A stretch of DNA of 64,000 bases from Vespa crabro (lineage: Eukaryota > Arthropoda > Insecta > Hymenoptera > Vespidae), in assembly GCF_910589235.1 (NCBI RefSeq), contig NC_060964.1, forward strand, positions 1,306,571 to 1,370,570, given 5' to 3'. The position numbers were made by a program, and so were the translations under genes. Below are positions 12,101 to 25,001 of this stretch, piece by piece (the stretch's first letter is position 1; every line of letters starts with the position of its first letter). Under the pieces are notes generated by a model. The model was not told the DNA's origin. It saw only the letters and a list, made by a program, of their open reading frames with translations, and made no database searches.

Positions 12101-14184
12101 TAGCCAGCGCGGATCAAGCTTAAGCGTAGAACGCAGAAATTCTCGACTTAATACTTTTAATCGCGGATCAAACCTAAGCGTAGAACGTAAAAATTCCCAA
12201 TTTAATACTTTCAATCGTGAACGTCGATTGAGCGTAGATGTAGAACGTAAAAATTCCCAACACGATACTTTTAACCGCGAACGTCAATCAAATGTAGACG
12301 TAGAATATAGAAATAATCGACGTGATACTTCTAATCGTGAACATCGATCGTCAAGTATGACTGACCTAACACGAACTCGAAATCGATACGATCGTGAATC
12401 AATTATTTCGAACTTTTTAAGAATAAGAAAATCTACCTCTCACGATAATACACCAGCTGATCGACATGATATCAGACGAAAAAATTCCCTCTCCGAAATT
12501 AGAAATATAAGATTTAAGTCGTTGGAACGGCAGCAATTTGGTAACAGACTCGAGAATCAACGATTTGAACAAAGAATGATCGATCTCGAAAATCGGGAAC
12601 TCCTCAATCGGCGCTCTCGTTCAGTCGATCGACAAAATACGAACACATTAGATCGTAATAACAGATACCTCGGTTTAGAACGTAGAATCTTAATTGATCG
12701 TGCATCCGAATATATAGATCGCCGTGATAATAGACGCAAACTTGTTAATCGTTTATCACGATCTTCATTCTCTGTTAGGAATTCTCGAGGAGAAATTGTT
12801 CATACTAAACCCAACAGATCGTCCGAATCTATAGATAACTACGAACAACGCAATATTTTATTGAACCACCGAATTATGGAAATACAGAAACCAAATCGTC
12901 GTGAAGTTAACACTCTGAGGCGTACGGTTCGATCTTCAAATATTGAATATCTTCGAAATTCTCCTCGTATCGCACGTTACTCTTCCGATCGATCCTTCTT
13001 AGATCATACCAATAGAATCGAACGTTTCTCGAATGAACGATCGAACGAAAAATTGACCGAACGTAGATCAACGCGAGGAGAAATCGCCGTCGAGATTTCA
13101 TTTGCGGAACGAAGACAAACGCAATACGGACAACATCGCATTACAAGGACATTAACACCCGAAATTTCGAATCGTAGATCATTTATTGCACGAAAATACC
13201 ACGTTTCCAGGCAAGTAGAGAGCTTCCAAGCACTGAGTCGCTCGTTCGACAATATGAATCGATTGAATTCCAACGAAAGACGCGAATCCGTTGAAAGTAG
13301 GAGCTTTAAAACAGACAACAATCGTAGATCATCTGTTTTATCGACCGATCGACAAGACACTCAACGACAACGAGAAAATCTTGAACGGACTTCCATTTTG
13401 CTTCGTACGAATGATCTTCAAGAACAAAGACGTTTAAATATGAGGGTTCAAGAACGATATAATAGAAAAATCCAAAGAACGATTAGTGAGAGGCGTAAAT
13501 CCACTGAATCTAGCTTGGCCGGTAAAGTAGAACGTTCTACGGAATTAAAATCTCATGATCATCAAAGAAACGTTCGATTGAATTTGATAGTAACGCGACA
13601 TAATGGTTCACTTTACCGAGAAGTAAATGATGATTTCGATAAAGGTTTCAAATTGATTGAACGATCTCGAAGCAACGCTAATAGGAGATCTTCGTATCGA
13701 AAATTAGTCGACCTCAGACAATTTAATTCTCTTCGTGACAAAATCAGAACCTCTGAAATGTTTACTCGGGATCGAAATACACTTTTTGTTCCTATGATCG
13801 ATCGTGATCGATTTGATTTAATAAGAGACGGAGAGAAGACAAGACGATTATTTGATACAAATCACCGAACTCAGAAAATCTTAGAATTTAGAAATGACGA
13901 ATACGGAAAGCAAACCGGAATGATAGCGAACTTACTAAGAACGAACGTTCTTTCGAACTACGATTTGTCTTTCGAAATTATACGACAACCTTTTATAATC
14001 ATCATTTGTATCTTATACGGATCATCGATGTCCAAAAATAACAAACTTTTTACTGAGTAAGTTATGTTAGATAAGTACTATAAGTATATAAATGCTATTG
14101 ATCGTGTTAATATGCATTTAAATGTTTTTTTCGTTATTTTACAGTAATCTGATGCAGTATATTCCCAAATTTGCATTATGGTGA
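9138..14184 (+). CDS. Arg/Asn/Ser-rich protein with about 36 tandem 20-residue repeats, unknown function
   Basis: I do not recognise this protein. I read three coding exons: 9138-9301, 9491-14056 and 14145-14184, giving 1589 residues. The intervening 189-base intron is open in frame, and the final stop at 14058 is bypassed by a gtaagt donor at 14057. Residues 13-32 are hydrophobic (YIGLLLVSLACVTFG) after a basic start, so it is secreted or a type II membrane protein; a short Cys pair follows (VCPNLNPLTTSSVC). Residues about 290-1010 are tandem 20-mers of the form RRNSRxDTxNRERxxxxxxE, in three subtypes. The rest is also Arg/Ser/Asp/Asn-rich without repeats, with another hydrophobic stretch near the end (FIIIICILYG). 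RRxS, the consensus for basophilic kinases, occurs in almost every repeat. Candidate poly(A) signal AATAAA at 14395. Likely lineage-restricted and fast evolving. Confidence 0.8.
10198..12355 (+). repeat. Coding tandem array, 60-bp unit, with 300-bp higher-order unit
   Basis: About 36 in-frame copies of a 60-base unit. Subtypes are A (RADTLNRERRLDVSAE), B (RLDTVNSQRGSNLSVE) and C (RLNTFNRERQSNIDAE), each followed by RRNS. The order B-C-A-C'-A occurs three times in a row (about 10321-11220), which is a 300-base higher-order repeat. One unit at about 10681-10753 carries a 24-base internal duplication, one near 12160 is 6 bases short, and the last units (12180-12350) are degenerate. A small separate 30-base duplication (LSRRFSNDK twice) lies at about 9841-9900. 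Confidence 0.95.
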
Positions 14185-14788
14185 ATAATTCCACGTCGAC
14201 ACTATGCTACTTTTAACATGCTACTTCTATGAACCTGCTCGTCGTTGCTGTAATATATCTATATATTATTTATATGTTATCTATATATAATAGAATATAT
14301 CTGCAAATACTCGTTTGTGCAGTTAATGTAGAACACAAAGAAATAACAAAATAATATATATATATATGTATGTATAAAGTATATTTTTTGTGCGAATAAA
14401 TTGTTCAAACAAAAGTAAAATGTATTTCATTGCTACAATCTATTCCTAAAAGACTTTATTTTACATATATTCATAAATTTACGCAAAAAAAAAAGTAAAA
14501 AATGTAGAGTTCAGCCAAACAGTCTCGAAACGAACGAAAATGTCTTTCTACATGATTGTTAAAAATATTTCACTTTTTATATTGCAGAAAAAAGTGATCA
14601 AAAAGAAATCACTATAATATTTGATATACTAGTGCCACGTATGAATAGCTTTACCACATTACGTCTAATAGTGTACTCTAATCTTCCGATAAAACAGTGA
14701 TACAGTTTTGTAAACAACAGCGATGCTAGAAGATAATAATTTCTTTTCGCAATTGATAAAAATTTTGTAATTGAAGACATTATACAGG

Positions 14789-16610
14789 ATGTCCCATTTA
14801 TCTCGAAAAGTTGAAATATTTCGTAAGAGACTGAATCTAGCAAAAAAGTTTCTTACTCATATGTTTGGTATGAAAAAACAAATCATATGATGCCAATTTT
14901 TTTGTAAGTCAAATAATGAAGAAAATTTTAAAGTCAAATTCATCTTCTTAAATGGAACTACATTCTTTTGATAGTACCGTAGGGTTAATCAAAACAAATT
15001 CAACGACATACCATATGAGAACATTTATTATTGTAAAATATTATAAACGATAATAATGTTGTAAATAATCATAAACATTTATATGATAAAATATCTATAC
15101 AATTATCAAATAAAATGTAATAACTACGTATTACTAATAAAAATAAAAATATTTGACCTGAAAATATATCCGTTGTGTTTTGCATTAAATCTTACCATTC
15201 TTCTCTTGATCCACAAATCTGCTCTTTTTATTATATTTCAAACACCGGATAAAATAAAAATTTTTATCATAAATTAAGTTTGCACGAGGATCGCATGATG
15301 CTGAAAGAGATAGCACATGGAATAGTGCCAAACTCCTGGCAAGTTATTCTTTCCTGTTCAAAATTCCAATTTCTGAAAAGCGAGAAAATTTTTCGCAAAT
15401 CAAGTTTTACGAATTGTTCTTTTTTTTTAAATTTTCAAATTTTTTTTGATTGTTGACATTGCAGCACATATAATATGTTGCACAATTTTTTATTTATAAC
15501 TCATATCGAAACATCTTTATATGGTTTAATTTCCGTTTGGACGATTTGCCAATCCTCTATACGTATATCCTTATTTTCATTTATAACACAGGTTTGTTCT
15601 GAGAGTTCTATTGTGCTTCTCTCTCTTTTATTCTTTTTGGATAGTTTCTATGTCCTCTTATGTATTTTCATTATCATCGCTAGTTGCCAAATTTTATGAA
15701 CATCTATTTATTTTATTACATTGAATATACTGGACAAGTGAAAAAAAAAATAATAAATTATTTTTATTTTTCATATTTGTTTAATATATTTTAATTGCAT
15801 TTAAAAATAAGAATTATATACTTACTCTCCTTCCTTCATTCTTTGGTTATAAAATTCCCATATTGTAAAACTGTAAAACTTGAATATCAAGCGTCATAAA
15901 TTTTCTTTTGGAACTCGTCTCGAGTTATAATAATAGATTGAACTTTACTACTAGATAGTTTAAATTTTTTCGAAGAATAAAATATATTATTGTCTACGAA
16001 CGTCCTAATGCGTGCATATATTCGAAAATAGATTTCTTTGAAGTAAATGCTCGGTTGAGCGAGTGATAGGGGAGGTACAATAATAGAAAGGACAAAGAGT
16101 AGCCGATTTTGGAGAGGCTTATAAGAGAAATATTATATCCGGACGGACAGAAAGACAACACGCATATACAATAAAGAGCATTCCGTTTATATGGACATAA
16201 AACCAAACTTACGAAATAAACTTTTTTACTTAGATCGATAATTCGAAAAGCACAAAGAGAGATAAAAAATTCGGCTTTTCTTTACATCATACAGCTTAAC
16301 AGCCGGCAACCAACAATATAAGATTATACATTCTAGTAGATCACAAATTTATAATATAATTTATAATATTTTATAGTAATAAATGACCTCATATGGCATA
16401 TCATTGAATTCCACTCATCAAATGCCATCGAACTATGAAAAGAATGTAGTTTCATTTAAAAAAAATTAATTTGGCTTTGTCCCTACCATTCGATTTGCTA
16501 AAAATAATTGCCATGATATGTTGTATCCTTTCATGAATCTGTAAAAGAATTTTTTTGAGTAGGTTTAGTCTCTTATGAAATATTCCAATTTTTCGAGATA
16601 AACGGGACAT
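14789..16610. mobile_element. 1.8-kb element with long terminal inverted repeats, probably non-autonomous DNA transposon
   Basis: The sequence from ATGTCCCATTTATCTCGAAA (14789) reappears inverted as TTTCGAGATAAACGGGACAT, ending at 16610. The similarity continues inward for about 250-270 bases on each side, including shared blocks around AACTACATTCTTTT, CATATGAG and AAATATTATAAA (arms about 14789-15050 and 16340-16610). The first 45 bases differ at only about five positions. No intact transposase is visible inside. I could not define a target-site duplication with confidence. Superfamily not identified. Confidence 0.75.
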
Positions 16611-17358
16611 TCAAAAATGGTGAATTAAGATTTATGTTTATTATAATATTTTTTCGTAATTTTCTATGTATTTATATTGTTTATTTTTATGATTTATGTA
16701 TTTAAATAGTGTTTTGTAACATACTTAATGCTATTCCCATATTATCACCCTCGCATTATCATCTCTGGACTTTTTTATTGCTATTATATAATCTCAATGT
16801 ACAACCTCGCATTGATTATTATTTTTATACTTTACATATTAAAAATTTTACAAGGAATAATTAAAACCAAAGGATGTGGAAATAACATATGGCTAATATA
16901 TATGGATCGTTGTTCTCGTAAATTGTTGGTTGTAAATATTAATGTCTGCTAATTAAAGGTCCAATGGAATATTCATTCAATACTGATTAAACAAATAAAA
17001 TTTTCTACATAAAGGAATATTCAATGTTTAAAGAAGTTTACCGTTCATCGAACGATATTTTACAAGCAGTACTCTAGCAAATTTAGAAATTTTATTATTA
17101 AGCTAACATAGAATGTGAAATATAATTAATATGAACATTATGATTATTAAATAACACGCTATTATTTTATCACATACTTTTTATCATGAGTAATGTGTTC
17201 GTTGAAATATTTGGGTTATGAAAATTGTTGCAAATATCAAACAAATATTTCGAACGAACACTGATAAGTATGAAGACAATCACTAGAAAAGTATTTTATT
17301 ATTTATCATTTATCATTCAGAAAACAATAATACGATACACACATATATATACATATAT

Positions 17359-17398
<40 letters not shown>

Positions 17399-19521
17399 AT
17401 TGTAAATAAAAATAATAGGATCTACATAGATATAAATTTGATAAAGTTTATCCAAAATAAAACAATTAAAATCGCTTTGATCTATCCTAAAATTCTACAG
17501 TATGTACGTTTTAGCCATAAATTAATAATTGTACAGGTCATGGATTATTATTTTTGATTTAATTACGTATATATAAAATTGTTTAATATAACGTATCCTA
17601 TAAATGTACTCTATCACACTCGAAACTACAATTTTGTGCTAAATCTTTCCATTATTTTATTTGTTCATATCAAATCACATTTGAAGAAAAGAAGATAATT
17701 TTCTCAACAGTCGTGTCTTCTTTTTTCTTTTTCTACTTATTAAAAAAAAAAAAGAACATACCAGACATTTATTTTTTGTATATTTTCGGAATTCTCGTTA
17801 CATTTCTATATCTAAAGAAATTTTGAGATACTGTTATCTAATCTAGATGTAGATCAGATATATTTTATAAAATAATGTTATACGCAAAATGTGACATGAT
17901 TTTCATTCTTTTCATCTCTCGAATATTTAAATATACAATTTTTCGTATTAAAAAAGTGATCTATATAAATTATAAATTAAAAAAGGAAAAAAAATAGGAA
18001 AAAAATATGGTACATCCAACTATTTGAAAGAATTTTACGAAGAATAGTTTAGAATGTATTAAGAATAATATTTGTCACATAGATCTATTGAAACTGGTTC
18101 AAGTAAATATGTACAAACTTGAAAAACCATTTAGTTTATTCTACTATGAATTTTTAGTTTCAGCTATACGTATAATAATATAGTTGAATAACGTCGTAGT
18201 GAAACTTCGTGATATAGCACATTAATCATGAAATATATCAACAGGTTCCTCTTTTTAATAAAAACAAGCAGCGATTACACGAGACAGAAAATTGAAATTT
18301 TTTTCTTTCTTTTTATTATTCTTTTTTTTTATACTATTCGTACACCGCATACTAGAAAAAGAATTCGACTCGTGTAATCGCTCCACTTAATTAGCTTAAG
18401 TTATACATTTAGATGAAAATTTAAATTTTCTAATTAGAATAAATAAAATATACATCTCTGATGAATTCTTCATTACACTATCGAGGCCGGAATGCGTTAA
18501 ATTGTGCGATTGTTTATATGTATGTGTGCTATATAACTACTTTGGCGAGATCATTTAAATTACAAATGCATAGAGTCTTTAGCAATGAATGAGTTCCATT
18601 CTAGTATGAATGATACAATCGCAAATATGAATTCGTTGATTATGAAAAATCGAGTATTAATAGAACTCGGATAAATATGACATAAATATAATTCCGAAGA
18701 AGATGACAATTATTTACAACAATATTCAAGAAAGGACATTATAAAAAACTAGATTCTACCTAACTCTGGAAGATAGACGTGTAAGTAAATCTCTATGTAG
18801 TGACGTAATTTATCACTTCGTCGAGTCAAAGTTAACAAAATAACGGGCAATTAACATTTCACGTATACATATTTTAAGTCCAAAAGATTGGAACACATTT
18901 AATGCTAATGTATAGCTAATATAAAGTAAATAAATTAATATTCTTGATTCTCTTATTAAAAATAAATTTGTAAATTTGTAAAAATCAAAGCTTTTAACTT
19001 ATTATTATTTTGGCTAACTCGTTGCGCATATATATATATATATATAAATATATATTATATTAAACATATATATATATATATATATATATACACATGTATA
19101 ATGGCAAGCAGGCATAAGAGAGAAGACAAAGAGATTTAATAACGTATATAACTTCGTTGATAGTTATATAGTAACTACAGTCATATTAGTAGTATCTTTG
19201 GCAGTGATGAAAAATCTCATTGATTTTCATAAGAAGTTTTTTTGATATTCGTATTCGCGGCGATAAAACTTCTGTAATAGTTTCAACATCAATTGATGCA
19301 ATAGCGAGAAAAGAAAAATACACGGCTAAAGCTAATAGTAATTATATCATGGACGTTAGACTTTGGCCATGGCTTTTCCTCGACGTGATTCAAATAAAAC
19401 GAATCATATCGGTCAACAAACTAAATAACCACCACATATTAGATTATGTGATGTTTACAATCATGTGACTAATAACAGTCTTATGGGCACTTTAAAAAGA
19501 CACATTAAATACGTGTCAGTG
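16611..19521. other. AT-rich intergenic DNA, downstream of CEP162
   Basis: No supportable gene. It contains TA microsatellites at 17361-17394 and 19028-19090, and a perfect 14-base inverted repeat at 18270-18283 / 18369-18382. The part nearest 19521 is expected to be the 3' UTR of the CEP162 gene on the minus strand. Confidence 0.5.
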
Positions 19522-22500
19522 TTAATGAGAATTGGCAATTTCTTGTAACATTGCAAGAATATGATCAAGTTCTTGGCGAAAATAACAAAGCTGTCGATTT
19601 TTACCCTTTTCATTCTTACAGTCTTTACACTGCGTACGATTTCTAAGCAAATTACGTACCAAAGACTGTAAGGTCATTTCGCGACTTTCGTGCCTCTGCT
19701 GAAGAATTGTAATTTTGTCCTGTAGTAATTGTAACTGCTCAGTTCCCTATAACAAACAGAGTATCAACCGAAATGAGAAAGACCACTCACATCGGCTATT
19801 TACATACCGGCGTAGAAAGGTATTTAACTTTCTCATTTAGTGTTTTCACTTTATTTTCTAAATGTTCTCGTTCAGCCTTTAACACAACCACCTGCTCTTT
19901 GTAATCTCTTAATTTATCAATCTGTTCCTTCAGATGAGTAATTACAGCTACCTGTGTATTAACCTGTCCCTAAAAGTATTAAAATAATAGAGTTAATTTC
20001 GAAATGTAAAATTTTAAAACATTAATACAGTGATAAAGTCACTAGTTAACAAAAAAGAAAAAGATAAGAAAAAGAATAAAAAATCAAATTATATAAATTA
20101 ACTATAAACATTACTATAAGTCAGATTGATAAATTAATTTAATGTATAAATTATATTTGAAATGTAAAATATAATTATTGTGGAATGATGATTAAAAGCA
20201 AGAAAAAACGCTATACGCAAGCCCACAAACCTGTAATTTTACCACTTTAGAATCTCCAAATTTAACGCTATATTCCTTCACAAGAGTAGCCATTTCTCGT
20301 TCATGTTCTTCCTGTAGAAGATTCAAATCATGAAGTCTCTTGTTTTTCAGTGCCATGAAGTCCTTATTTATTTTGCTCAGTTCTTCCTTTAAAATTTCAT
20401 TATCGTTCAATAATTTTTTTATCAAAGCATTGTCAGTAGTTTCTGTATAATGCATTGGATCATATAATTTATGAGTAGACGCGGTTAATCGTGAACCCTG
20501 ATCTGCTACATGTCCATTTTGATATATGTTTGAGTTCTGATCATTACCTTCTGTAGATCGTGAAACTAACAATTTTGCATTAGCTTTTTCAAGATCTGCA
20601 CTTTTGAACGTCCTACGATCATTTAAAAGTTTCTCGCGTTCTTTCTGTAATCGTCTGTTAGTCTTTTGTAATTCTTGATATTCTTTCGTAAGTTTAGAAA
20701 CTGCCCTATCTTTATTTGAAAGTTCCAATTTAAGCCCACGTATTGTTGCAATAAGATGAGCATCTTCTTTTGGATTTTGTGATTTTGGACCAACTTTTAC
20801 AATTCTTTGATCCTTTCTTTCCTCTTTATCAATTGATAAAGACCTTTCATCTTTTTTATACGTTTCTATTCCTTTACTTTCATTAGTTTTAACAGTTGTT
20901 TGTGTAAACATATCATTATATACCTTTTGATTTGCAACAGTTGCTTCCAGTAGTTTACCTTCTAATTCTGTTATCTGCGATATATACTTTTCTTTCATAT
21001 CAGAAAACTTTTGTTGCAAGTCAAACAACTTTTGCTGTGAGATATCTTCTTTGGTTTCTATTTCTTTTTCAAGAACGGCTATTCTTTCTTCAAGAAGTTT
21101 TACTTTTTCAGTACCAATTTTGTCTTGTTCCGAATTAGCAGTTAATATTAAAGCAGATACCGAATCTGGATTTTTTCTTTTAAGAATACGTTCCATTTCA
21201 CGTACCTGTCTGGTTAAATCTATAATTTTTTTGTTATCAAGTATTACTTGATCCTTCAATTTTTGTGTAAGTTGCTTCTCACGTTCAACATGATTTTTAG
21301 CAGTCTGTAATTTTTCTTGAAGATTACCTTCCTTAACTCTAAATTCTAAAAGCTCCTTCTCTAAAGGTAGAACTTTTTGTTGAAGTTTTTCCAATTCTGA
21401 TTTTGTTGTGCGTAATTGATCGTTTTTAGAACTTAACTTTATATTCAGTTCTTCCACTTGTTTTTTCAAGTCGACCTCTACCTTAGTCATTGCCTGTAAC
21501 CTATCTGTAATAAAGTCATTCTTTGCTCTAAATTGTTCTTTAAACATTTCCAATTCATCATTAAGTAAACCATTTTGTTGTATTAAATCATCATTCTTCA
21601 AAGTACAATCAGCATTTTTCTCTTTAAGCTCAGAAACTTCTAAATTTAATTTTAATGCTTCTTCCTCTAAATCTTTAATACGATCTATTAAACGTTGCAT
21701 TTCGTTCGTTTCTAATGTAGTAGATTTCTGCTTTTGCTGCAACTTTTTTATTTCTTCCTGCATACGTTTTGTATCTTGTATCAATTTTTTATTCTCAGCT
21801 TCATACGTACGAATTACATTTTCTAACTTTTCTATCTCTTGTTCCAAAACGATAACTTTAGCATCTGACTTTGAATGAACATTTCCATGTTTTTCATTTA
21901 AAGACAGCTCATCTATTTTTGCTTTCAAAATTATATTCTCCTTTCTTAATGCAAAGAGTTCTTCCTCAAAAGACATACGCATATTATCTATTTGACTTTT
22001 ATATAATTTTACTTCAGATTCCAATTGCTGTTTTAATAAAATATTTTTATGTTTTTCTTCACGACATGACGCTTCCCAATCTTTTTTTATTACATTCTGT
22101 TTCGTATCACCACCAGCCATTGAATTTTCCGGTGAAGATCTAAATTGAGAAGATCTACATGGTAAACTTAATGTGGAACCAGCTTTTTCTATATCACCCT
22201 TTGACTGTGAGAGCATTTTACTTTTAGGTAAAAACTTCGAAACAGGCTTGGATTGTATTTTTGATTTCAATATAGGAGATTTTTTAGTTATTAATGGATT
22301 CGCTTTTCTTGTAATGTCTGCAGATTTTGGAACTTTTATATTTTCTTGAGAGTTCTTTAATTGTGGTTTACAGATCTGATCATAACTTTTAGATTTACAG
22401 AATCTAATTTCTTTCTTCTGATTCTTATTATCTGACGCAACACGACTAGTTTTAGGCAAATCCGATACACGTTTCCGCCAATCACGTAAGTAAGAATCTT

Positions 22501-24598
22501 TACTATTAACTCGAGAAATTTTTTCCGAACTGGCTGTATTAATTTTAACTTTTGTGTTAGTTTCCTTTATAATGGATTCCTTATCACTTTCTACAGTTAC
22601 TTTATTATCTTTTTGTATATTTTCATTAGATTTTTCAGCAATGAGCTTAGGAATAGCATCTGCAAACAATTCTAACCTAGGAGTAAGACCCACAGTATAC
22701 AATTCATTTTTGGAATTGACAACCTTTTTATTGTCATCATTCGTATCAGTAACTTTGGAAGAAATCTGATCTGTCTTATGTAATACAAACTGATCATGCG
22801 TTCGTTTAATAGAATAAGAAGCATCAATTATTTTTCTATCGTCTAACTGACGAACTTCTTTGGATTTCCTTAATTCTATTTCACCCGTTTTGTGCTCTAT
22901 TCCTGTAGTATGAGTATGAGGTAGTTCCTTCTCCAGTATTTCAGAAATTTCCTTCTCCGGAAATTCTGGACTCTTATCAATAATTGATTGTCCCTCCACA
23001 GTAGAAATACCATCTTTTTTTGTTGATTTTAAAAAAAGATCATATATTGGCATAGTTTCTTTTAATTCTTGTTCCTTTTTATCACTTTGACCTTGTAACA
23101 ATTTTAAAAAATGTGAAAAATCTTCTTGTCCAAAGCTAGAACTACCCGACATGCCACCTTCTAACCTTTCTTTAGATCTTTTCAGAAGGTTTTCAAAAAA
23201 ATCTTTATCAACATCTGTTATTTCTTTTTGCAAACTATCTTTACTTTCACTCATTTTTTTAATACTTTTTAATTCTTCTGATCTTGAATGTCTTTCAATT
23301 GGATCATCTAAATCAGAACTACTAGATATCTCTACTTTCTGCTCCTCAAACTTTTTTCTTTGAAATTCTAATGTCTTAGGAGGTCGCAAAATATTGATAT
23401 TCTCATAAACCATTTCAATTCCAGGACTAGTTTCTCTTTTTTTTTCATATTTCGGACTTTTCTTAATCTTCTCTGATTCCTTATGTACTTCTTCTTTTAT
23501 CAACTGAAAAATATCTTCCTCTAATTTTCTAACTCTACTTAAATCTTCCTGATTATCTTGATCATTATCAGAAACTAAAGTTTCAGACTTTGATATGCTC
23601 TTTGATAAATTACTAGTATTTTTGAGTACAAGTTTTTCAGCCTCTTCTAGCAATTCTTCTACAGACTTTTCTTCTTCTGTATGGTGTTTACTTGAACTTC
23701 CAGATTTTGCATTGTCTGCAGCAGAATTTGGACTTAAAGCCCCAGCAATTCTGCTCATTTCTTCTAGAATGCTACCTATGTCTTCATCGGTTGCATCTAT
23801 ATAAAAAAAAAAATATTAGGAAAAGTTCAAATAAAATCTCAAGATGCTTAAAAAATATATATATATAAAATGAAAGATATTATATTCTCATAATATAATA
23901 CGTACTTTCAAAATCTGATTGATATTTGTCAAAAGCTACAGAAGCAAGTATATCACATAATGTATCATCCTTATCTTTAATCTCTCCTTCGCTTTTATGC
24001 ATAATCTAAGCATAAAAATAAAGTATTAAAAAAACCTTGCAAATATTTGAATTAAAAACAAATCAAATATCATTATTCCTCACTTTGCACATTTTCTCTT
24101 TCTCAAGAAATTCCTTCATAGAAGAGCTAATGTCTGGTGAAGGTGTAGGTGTTTTCTTCGTCTTCATTTCTATTGCTTTAGCATTTGTGATTTCAAGACG
24201 CGTATCTGGCCTTTTTAACCACCATTTTTCTTCAAGATTTATTTCATTGTCAGGTGGAGGTTCAGGTTCTTTTACCAATTTAGGCTTTTCTTTTATATGT
24301 ATCGAGTTTTCACCTACGCTCAAACTTATCGAAGATCCCAAAGAATCGTCTTCGGTAAACTGTAGAATGGTTTAAATAAAAAAAAAAAAAAAAAAGAAAA
24401 TAATCTTTTTAATTAAGCGTTATAACAAATATGATAATATAAAAAAAAAAATAAATAATTTACTTAAAACAAATTATTTCGAAGTTCATGAAAAAATTTC
24501 AAGGTTATAATTTTAGTATACTAGAAAATAATAAAATAACTTACGTCCTCTACAGAGGGAGATTCTTTTGGCTGTGAAAACATCACAACTTTTTGCAT
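19522..24598 (-). CDS. Cep162: Centrosomal protein CEP162 orthologue
   Basis: Long coiled-coil protein of the centriole distal end and ciliary transition zone. Six exons on the minus strand: 24545-24598, 24084-24359, 23906-24005, 20231-23796, 19808-19969, 19522-19746; phases agree and give 1460 residues, close to the vertebrate length of about 1400. The start MQKVVMFSQPKES is the first in-frame ATG of exon 1. The N-terminal half is charged and disordered (about residues 1-700). From about residue 715 to the end it is almost continuous coiled coil. The diagnostic match is MERILKRKNPDSVSALIL at about residue 1010, which corresponds to the conserved ERIIKRRYPNSLPALI-type motif of CEP162; this is recalled, not searched. 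The last exon has a small Cys cluster (CKDCKNEKGKNRQLC). In insects, cilia are confined to sensory neurons and sperm, so expression is expected there. Confidence 0.85.
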
Positions 24599-24943
24599 AA
24601 TCGAAAATTAAATTATAATACAATAAACGATCATGTTTTTGAGTGAATTAACATCTGCGTCGCTTTGTTTGTTTGATATTTATAATCGTGCGCAACAGCA
24701 CAGCGACCTCTACTCGGTACTATAAAATTGCTTTTTATTATCCTATCTATATTTTTTATCATAAGATAACAAAACTATCAAATGTATTTATCCTAAATAA
24801 GAATTACTTTCAAAAAAATAAAAAACCATTCAATTTGAAATGTCCATTGCGCGCACGCGTCTGCGATTGAAATGAAATAAAAAGAATATTCTTTTTAACA
24901 AACAAAAATCGTACCATATTACAAAAAAGAAAAAGAAAAGTTG

Positions 24944-25001
<58 letters not shown>

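Noticed and set aside
11750..12214. Antisense 154-codon open frame
   Set aside because: Shadow of the 60-base repeat array; it has the same period and no independent features.
10198..12355. CRISPR-like array
   Set aside because: The 60-base units are contiguous, in frame and without unique spacers; this is a coding tandem repeat in a eukaryote.
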